This document shows positions 60,216-64,000 of a stretch of 64,000 nt of DNA, piece by piece; within the stretch, counting starts at the first letter, position 1; every line of letters starts with the position of its first letter. Position numbers and translations under genes: made by a program. The notes beneath the pieces are model-generated. The model searched no databases, was not told the DNA's origin, and saw only the letters and a list, made by a program, of their open reading frames with translations. The DNA is taken from NCBI GenBank assembly GCA_002842435.1, contig PHCX01000003.1:1-64000 (forward strand). The letters run 5' to 3'. Source of the stretch: Betaproteobacteria bacterium HGW-Betaproteobacteria-1. Lineage in GTDB: Bacteria; Pseudomonadota; Gammaproteobacteria; Burkholderiales; Methylophilaceae.

Positions 60216-60740
60216 TTTTAGCCACAGAGGTCACAGAGAACACAGAGAAAACCCTTTCAGATTCTTGTTATTCAGCCTTGAAAATCGTCAACCACATTTC
60301 ATGTTTCTTGCACAAAAGTTACAAGGAAATTCGTTTGATGCCATCGACCAATCGTAGCTCGCCGAAGTTGATCAGTAGGCCTCTTTTTAATCCTGTTGCC
60401 CTCAAATAGGACAACAACTGCGCTTTGGCCACCTCCGGCAATTTGGTCAGTGATTTCAGTTCGACGACCACTTCACCTTGCACCAGCAAATCCAGACGCT
60501 GACCTTCGATTTTCAGGTTTTTGTAAACGACATCAACTGCAATTTGCCTTTGATGCTGAATACCTCTAAGGCTGAATTCGTGACACAAGGCCGTTTCATA
60601 GACCGATTCCAGCAACCCCGGCCCGAGAACACGATGCACTTCAATCGCAGCACCGATAATCGCATCGGTCAATACATCCGCCATGACTGATGCTTTCTCG
60701 GCGCTTTTCTCTGTGACCTCTGTGTTCTCTGTGGCTAAAG
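60216..60740. mobile_element. CACAGAG-arm cassette carrying a GxxExxY gene
   Basis: The left arm (60216-60252) reads TTTTTAGCCACAGAGGTCAC and continues in 9-base steps to GAGAAAACCC. The right arm (60705-60740) is its inverted counterpart, TTTTCTCTGTGACCTCTGTG to GTGGCTAAAG. The two arms match over about 35 bases apart from step order. They enclose one gene (GxxExxY protein) and fill the whole gap from the ydbL stop codon to the exonuclease start. Copies A and B elsewhere have the arms without the gene. Mobility is inferred, not shown; no target duplication was identified. Confidence 0.6.
60319..60684 (-). CDS. GxxExxY protein (PD-(D/E)XK nuclease-like)
   Basis: 121 residues. The name-giving motif is GPGLLESVYETAL (G-x-x-E-x-x-Y, about 22-34), followed by a nuclease-like core: RLDLLVQGEVVVELKSL gives D...ExK spacing (about 64-80), as in the PDDEXK_3 family, and a final NFGELRLVDGIKRI strand. 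The biochemical role is unknown. It starts about 20 bases inside the right arm of the CACAGAG cassette and is the only gene in it. Confidence 0.9.
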   Translation of the reverse strand: MADVLTDAIIGAAIEVHRVLGPGLLESVYETALCHEFSLRGIQHQRQIAVDVVYKNLKIEGQRLDLLVQGEVVVELKSLTKLPEVAKAQLLSYLRATGLKRGLLINFGELRLVDGIKRISL

Positions 60741-60742
60741 AA

Positions 60743-61159
60743 TTATTTTTGCACCCAGCCAGAAGCCGTCTGATACCACCACCCAGCCTTGGCCTTCTCT
60801 ACCCAGCGCTGCGCGAAGGTGTTGCGGATATCGGACTCCCACTGCGGGTTCTGGTTGGCGATGGCGATCTCCTTGTAGAGCGCGTTGCGGTCCTTGTTTT
60901 CAGCGGCTACCAGCGTATTGACAGACTGGCGGTCCTTGAGCGGAACTGCCTTCGCATCGCGCACGGCAATCAGGCCATCACGCGTCAAGCCGACTGCGCC
61001 GCTGGTGTAATGCGGGGCAAGCTGGTTGTGGCGGGCTTGCATGCTGTTTTTGATAGCGGAAATGGCTGGTGTGTTGATTTCAATGTCGGCTGCCATGGCT
61101 GCCGGTTGCATGAAAAAGAAGCTGAGCGCGAAAATTGCGGATAAGAATAATCTGTTCAT
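60743..61159 (-). CDS. ydbL: YdbL-family (DUF1318) periplasmic protein
   Basis: 138 residues. A signal peptide (about 1-23, ending AMA) is followed by the DUF1318 domain: SAIKNSMQARHNQLAPHY, GLTRDGLIAVRD, NALYKEIA and IRNTFAQRWVEKA. In E. coli YdbL works with YdbH and YnbE in phospholipid transport to the outer membrane. It lies 9 bases after ynbE, completing the trio. Its stop codon touches the CACAGAG cassette. Confidence 0.92.
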   Translation of the reverse strand: MNRLFLSAIFALSFFFMQPAAMAADIEINTPAISAIKNSMQARHNQLAPHYTSGAVGLTRDGLIAVRDAKAVPLKDRQSVNTLVAAENKDRNALYKEIAIANQNPQWESDIRNTFAQRWVEKAKAGWWYQTASGWVQK

Positions 61160-61168
61160 GATGGTTCC

Positions 61169-61363
61169 TTATTTGGTTTCTGACTCAGTGGCGGCAGGCT
61201 CTGACATGCCGTTTCTTTCCTTCACTTGCCAGACTTCGTCGATCAGTCTGTCCGCGGCTTTCTCTGCCGCTGCTGCCGGAAAGTAGATGTTGATGGTGAC
61301 ACAGGCACTCAGGATCGAGGCCAGGGACAATGCCAGTAGTGTTGCGGGTAGATGTTGTTTCAT
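61169..61363 (-). CDS. ynbE: YnbE-family outer-membrane lipoprotein
   Basis: 64 residues. Lipoprotein signal with lipobox LSAC (Cys near 21), then CVTINIYFPAAAAEKAADRLIDEVW, the typical YnbE core. In E. coli it binds YdbH to complete an inner- to outer-membrane bridge for phospholipid. ATG 61363 has GAACAGGAAAAA upstream; the frame 9 codons earlier overlaps the ydbH stop. Middle gene of the trio. Confidence 0.92.
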   Translation of the reverse strand: MKQHLPATLLALSLASILSACVTINIYFPAAAAEKAADRLIDEVWQVKERNGMSEPAATESETK

Positions 61364-61386
61364 GATGTTTTTTCCTGTTCGCGGTT

Positions 61387-63219
61387 TCACTCGATAATCG
61401 GCTTGCTATTGCCTGCTGTCACGCGTTTCAAGCGCTCCAGCAACTCACCCCAGCTCACGTTCCGATTGTAACCCAAGACCGTGATGGACGGGACGCCACT
61501 CCCTTTAACGATGACGTAGGCATCGCCCGTTGACTCGATGCCATCCATGGCGCAGTAATCGCCGCGCAATTTGCAGCTGATGCCCAGCTTGGAGTAGTTG
61601 AACTGATCGAAAAAGCGCAGAAAACTACGCTGAATAGCCGCCGCCGCACTGGCGCCACCCAGCGAGGAGATGTTCTCCACCGCGCGTTGCGAGATCTTCT
61701 TCGGATACTTGCCGGGGCTGCTGTAGAACGCTGCATCGAAATTGACCGGTTTCCAGTTCGCCAGCCGCAGGTTGTTGACGTCGCCATCCAGCTTGCCTTC
61801 GATGGCACCGAAAGAGAAGGTGCGTGTCAGCGTGCCGAGGTCCAGATTGCGCATATGGATATCGGCATTGAGGCGCGGCGCAATGCCGAGGGGCGTTCGC
61901 ATGGTGAGCTTGCTGACATCTATCGTGCCGTCAAACAGCTTGAAACGCAGATCGCCTTCGGTCATCAGTACGCCCTGGCTGTAAGTCACCAGCGGGATGC
62001 TGGCGGAGACCTTGCCCTGCATGGCCGGCCATGACAGCGCATGGCTGAACTCGGTCATACTGATGGGCACCACTTCCGCTCTCAGATGCCAGTGCCAGCC
62101 CTTGTCCACCCAGACCGCCGAAATATCGCGCAGGTTGAGACCGCCATCCAGCAGCGGCAGGTCGATCTCCTGCGCTGTCAGCGAATAGCGGTTGAGCATC
62201 GCCTTGATGTCGGTTTTACCCAGCGGCAGATTGAGCAAATGACCACCCTCATAGGCAAGCCGCACTGGTTTGACCTGATCGTAATCCCACGGCAGGTCGG
62301 CATTCAGCTTGTATAGCGCGAAATGGCTGTTACGGTCTTCGACGTCCACCTGCTGCAGATTAAGATGGGCAGTCTTGATCTCACCGTCGAGCATGCTCAG
62401 TTTCAGATCCCCCTTGCCGGCGATCTCCAGATTACTTAGCGCGGTTTTTTCCAGCAAGGGTTTGAGTATCAGCGGATACAGCGCTTCCAGATCGACCGCG
62501 CCGGTTGCCACCTGCAAATTGCGGATACGCGTACCGGCGCGCCATATCTCGGCGCTGGCATCGGCTGAGCCGATATCCTGCAGGGTGAGCCTGGCTTCCT
62601 CCACCTTGATCAATTGCTCATTGAATGTGCCCTTGCCCCGCAGCTGATGGCTGCCCAGGCGTGAGTTGTTCAGCGTGATATAGAACGGCTGCCAGAACAC
62701 TTCGCCGCCCGACCAATCGAGATCGAACTGCCAGTTCCAGCCCTGTTTGAGCTGGCCGGCCTTGAACTTGAGTTTTGCGTTGACGTTCTCGCCTGCATGC
62801 AATCCGGCGGCATCGCTAAAGCTGGCCTTTTGCACAGCCAGTTGCGCGTCGAATTGCTGCCTGCCTTTCACCGATTGCGTATCAACCCGCAACGAGAATG
62901 GCAGGCTGGTCATGCCCGCTGCAAGCTTACCGGAGTCGCACTGCCAGCTGCCCTTTTTCGGGTTCACCAGCCTCGCACAGTTGAGGCTGGCATCCGTCCA
63001 TTCCTGCTCGGACGACGGTCGGTACTGGCTCTTGAGATTGACAGCAGAGGTCTTGAGGTTGAAATCGAGCCTGGCATTGCGAAGCTCGCCCTGCGGCGCT
63101 TCGACCTTTGCCGCCTCGATGCTGATATGGCTGATGGCAAGCGCCGGCGCAGAAAACAAAGCCAGCCCCAACAGCAGGGCTGGCTTTTGCAGGTTGAAAA
63201 TTTTGTGTAGCTTGCTCAC
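61387..63219 (-). CDS. ydbH: YdbH-family AsmA-like intermembrane protein
   Basis: 610 residues, shorter than E. coli YdbH (~880). A hydrophobic N-terminus (about 11-29) is followed by a long beta-rich body and a DUF3971-like C-terminal part with LRLANWKPVNFDAAFYS and VENISSLGGASAAAAIQRSFLRFF. Such proteins bridge inner and outer membrane for phospholipid transport, redundant with TamB. The start is taken as GTG 63219, one base after the cysM stop codon (TGATGTG); the longer frame lies inside cysM. Confidence 0.9.
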   Translation of the reverse strand: MSKLHKIFNLQKPALLLGLALFSAPALAISHISIEAAKVEAPQGELRNARLDFNLKTSAVNLKSQYRPSSEQEWTDASLNCARLVNPKKGSWQCDSGKLAAGMTSLPFSLRVDTQSVKGRQQFDAQLAVQKASFSDAAGLHAGENVNAKLKFKAGQLKQGWNWQFDLDWSGGEVFWQPFYITLNNSRLGSHQLRGKGTFNEQLIKVEEARLTLQDIGSADASAEIWRAGTRIRNLQVATGAVDLEALYPLILKPLLEKTALSNLEIAGKGDLKLSMLDGEIKTAHLNLQQVDVEDRNSHFALYKLNADLPWDYDQVKPVRLAYEGGHLLNLPLGKTDIKAMLNRYSLTAQEIDLPLLDGGLNLRDISAVWVDKGWHWHLRAEVVPISMTEFSHALSWPAMQGKVSASIPLVTYSQGVLMTEGDLRFKLFDGTIDVSKLTMRTPLGIAPRLNADIHMRNLDLGTLTRTFSFGAIEGKLDGDVNNLRLANWKPVNFDAAFYSSPGKYPKKISQRAVENISSLGGASAAAAIQRSFLRFFDQFNYSKLGISCKLRGDYCAMDGIESTGDAYVIVKGSGVPSITVLGYNRNVSWGELLERLKRVTAGNSKPIIE

Positions 63220-63220
63220 A

Positions 63221-64000
63221 TCAGGAAGGAAACACCCCTGTGGACAGATAACGGTCGCCGCGGTCACAGACGATGGAAACAATCACCGCGTTCTCCACCT
63301 TTTTGGAAAGCTGCAGCGCGGCGTAAAGCGCGCCGCCGGAGGAGATACCGGCAAAGATGCCCTCTTCCGCCGCCAGTCGGCGCGTCATCTTCTCGGCATT
63401 GGCCTGGTTCACGTAGATCAGTTCGTCCACGCGTGATTTATCGTATATCTTCGGCAGGTATTCTTCCGGCCATTTGCGGATACCGGGAATCTGCGAGCCT
63501 TCTTCCGGCTGTACGCCAATGATCCGGATGTCCGGATTCTGCTCCTTGAGAAAACGCGAAGTGCCCATGATGGTGCCGGTGGTACCCATGCTGGAGACGA
63601 AATGCGTCACCTTGCCCTCGGTATCGCGCCAGATTTCGGGGCCGGTACCTTCGTAATGCGCCAGCGGGTTATCCATATTGCCGAACTGGTCAAGCACGAT
63701 GCCCTCGCCTTCGGCCTGCAGTTTCAACGCGACGTCGCGCGCCAGCTCCATGCTGCCATCCTTGGGGGTCAGTACCAGCTCGGCGCCGAACGCCTTCATG
63801 GTCTGGCGGCGCTCTATACTCTGGTTCTCGGGCATCACCAGCACCATCTTGTAGCCACGCATGGCAGCTGCCATCGCCAGTGCGATACCGGTATTGCCGG
63901 AAGTCGCCTCGATCAGCGTATCGCCCGGCTGGATGTCGCCGCGCTCTTCCGCACGCTTGATCATGGAAAGCGCCGGCCTGTCCTTCACCGAACCGGCCGG
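63221..64000 (-). CDS. cysM: Cysteine synthase B (C-terminal part, truncated by window edge)
   Basis: About 260 of ~300 residues are in the window; the N-terminal ~40 lie beyond the right edge. PLP-dependent O-acetylserine (thiol)lyase making cysteine with sulfide or thiosulfate. Seen: the PLP-Lys motif PAGSVKDRPALSMI at the edge, substrate loop EATSGNTGIALA, phosphate loop GTTGTIMGTS and GISSGGALYAAL. VQPEEGSQIPGIRKW favours CysM over CysK. It is coupled to ydbH by near-adjacent stop and start codons. Confidence 0.93.
   Translation of the reverse strand, partial: PAGSVKDRPALSMIKRAEERGDIQPGDTLIEATSGNTGIALAMAAAMRGYKMVLVMPENQSIERRQTMKAFGAELVLTPKDGSMELARDVALKLQAEGEGIVLDQFGNMDNPLAHYEGTGPEIWRDTEGKVTHFVSSMGTTGTIMGTSRFLKEQNPDIRIIGVQPEEGSQIPGIRKWPEEYLPKIYDKSRVDELIYVNQANAEKMTRRLAAEEGIFAGISSGGALYAALQLSKKVENAVIVSIVCDRGDRYLSTGVFPS

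Overview
The window reads as chromosomal DNA of a Gram-negative betaproteobacterium (probably Nitrosomonadales or Burkholderiales; the genus cannot be fixed from sequence alone). Support comes from moderately high G+C, dense short-spaced genes, outer-membrane machinery (TamA/TamB, YdbH/YnbE/YdbL, NlpD) and gene orders usual in that class, such as surE-pcm-nlpD, wrbA-HugZ-DUF2069 and MoxR-DUF58-transglutaminase. Most of the window is core genome; the accessory signals are intergenic repeats and one small repeat-bounded cassette.

Layout. 1-5.3 kb: a minus-strand type I secretion locus for a LapA-type giant adhesin (ABC transporter, HlyD adaptor, LuxR-type regulator with a degenerate receiver, then the adhesin, which runs off the left edge). 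5.5-13.9 kb: tRNA-Gly and tRNA-Cys, pgsA, uvrC, a tautomerase, a family-5-like uracil-DNA glycosylase, a CDF metal exporter, an EF-hand protein, sodC, rlmJ, and DUF2914 and UPF0114 membrane proteins. 13.9-23.7 kb: central carbon metabolism on the minus strand (ppsR, ppsA, acs overlapping a class I fumarase, acnB), suited to growth on acetate or other gluconeogenic substrates. 24.4-35.9 kb, plus strand: purB, tamA-tamB, a tightly coupled NYN-nuclease/wrbA/HugZ/DUF2069 operon, then surE-pcm-nlpD without the usual rpoS. 35.9-39.9 kb: a run of small membrane and stress-type proteins (DUF6868-like, BON, Yip1, catalase-like, DUF3309, DUF3096, HPF-like). 40-46.8 kb: a permease/thiol-protein pair, a reductase operon (OYE, nitroreductase, thioredoxin), YceI, a pirin divergent from a LysR regulator, and PsiE. 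46.8-51.1 kb: MoxR-DUF58-TgpA-tadA. 51.3-57.2 kb: a Bax-inhibitor-1 protein, then a probable cell-wall peptide uptake and recycling cluster (nagZ, two peptide ABC permeases, an L,D-transpeptidase, a solute-binding lipoprotein). 57.2-64 kb: rlmD, small hypotheticals, an exonuclease, a GxxExxY nuclease-like gene, ydbL-ynbE-ydbH and the end of cysM.

Two dispersed repeat families stand out. The first is built on arms of the form TTAGC(CACAGAGNN)3-4 ending in AAAA. It occurs as two ~135 bp inverted-arm elements, two solo arms, and one ~525 bp copy whose arms enclose a GxxExxY (PD-(D/E)XK-like) gene. The arrangement resembles a nuclease-carrying element with miniature derivatives and is the best candidate here for an underexplored mobile or selfish system. 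The second family consists of two 120-140 bp elements with imperfect-to-perfect terminal inverted repeats and shared subterminal motifs.
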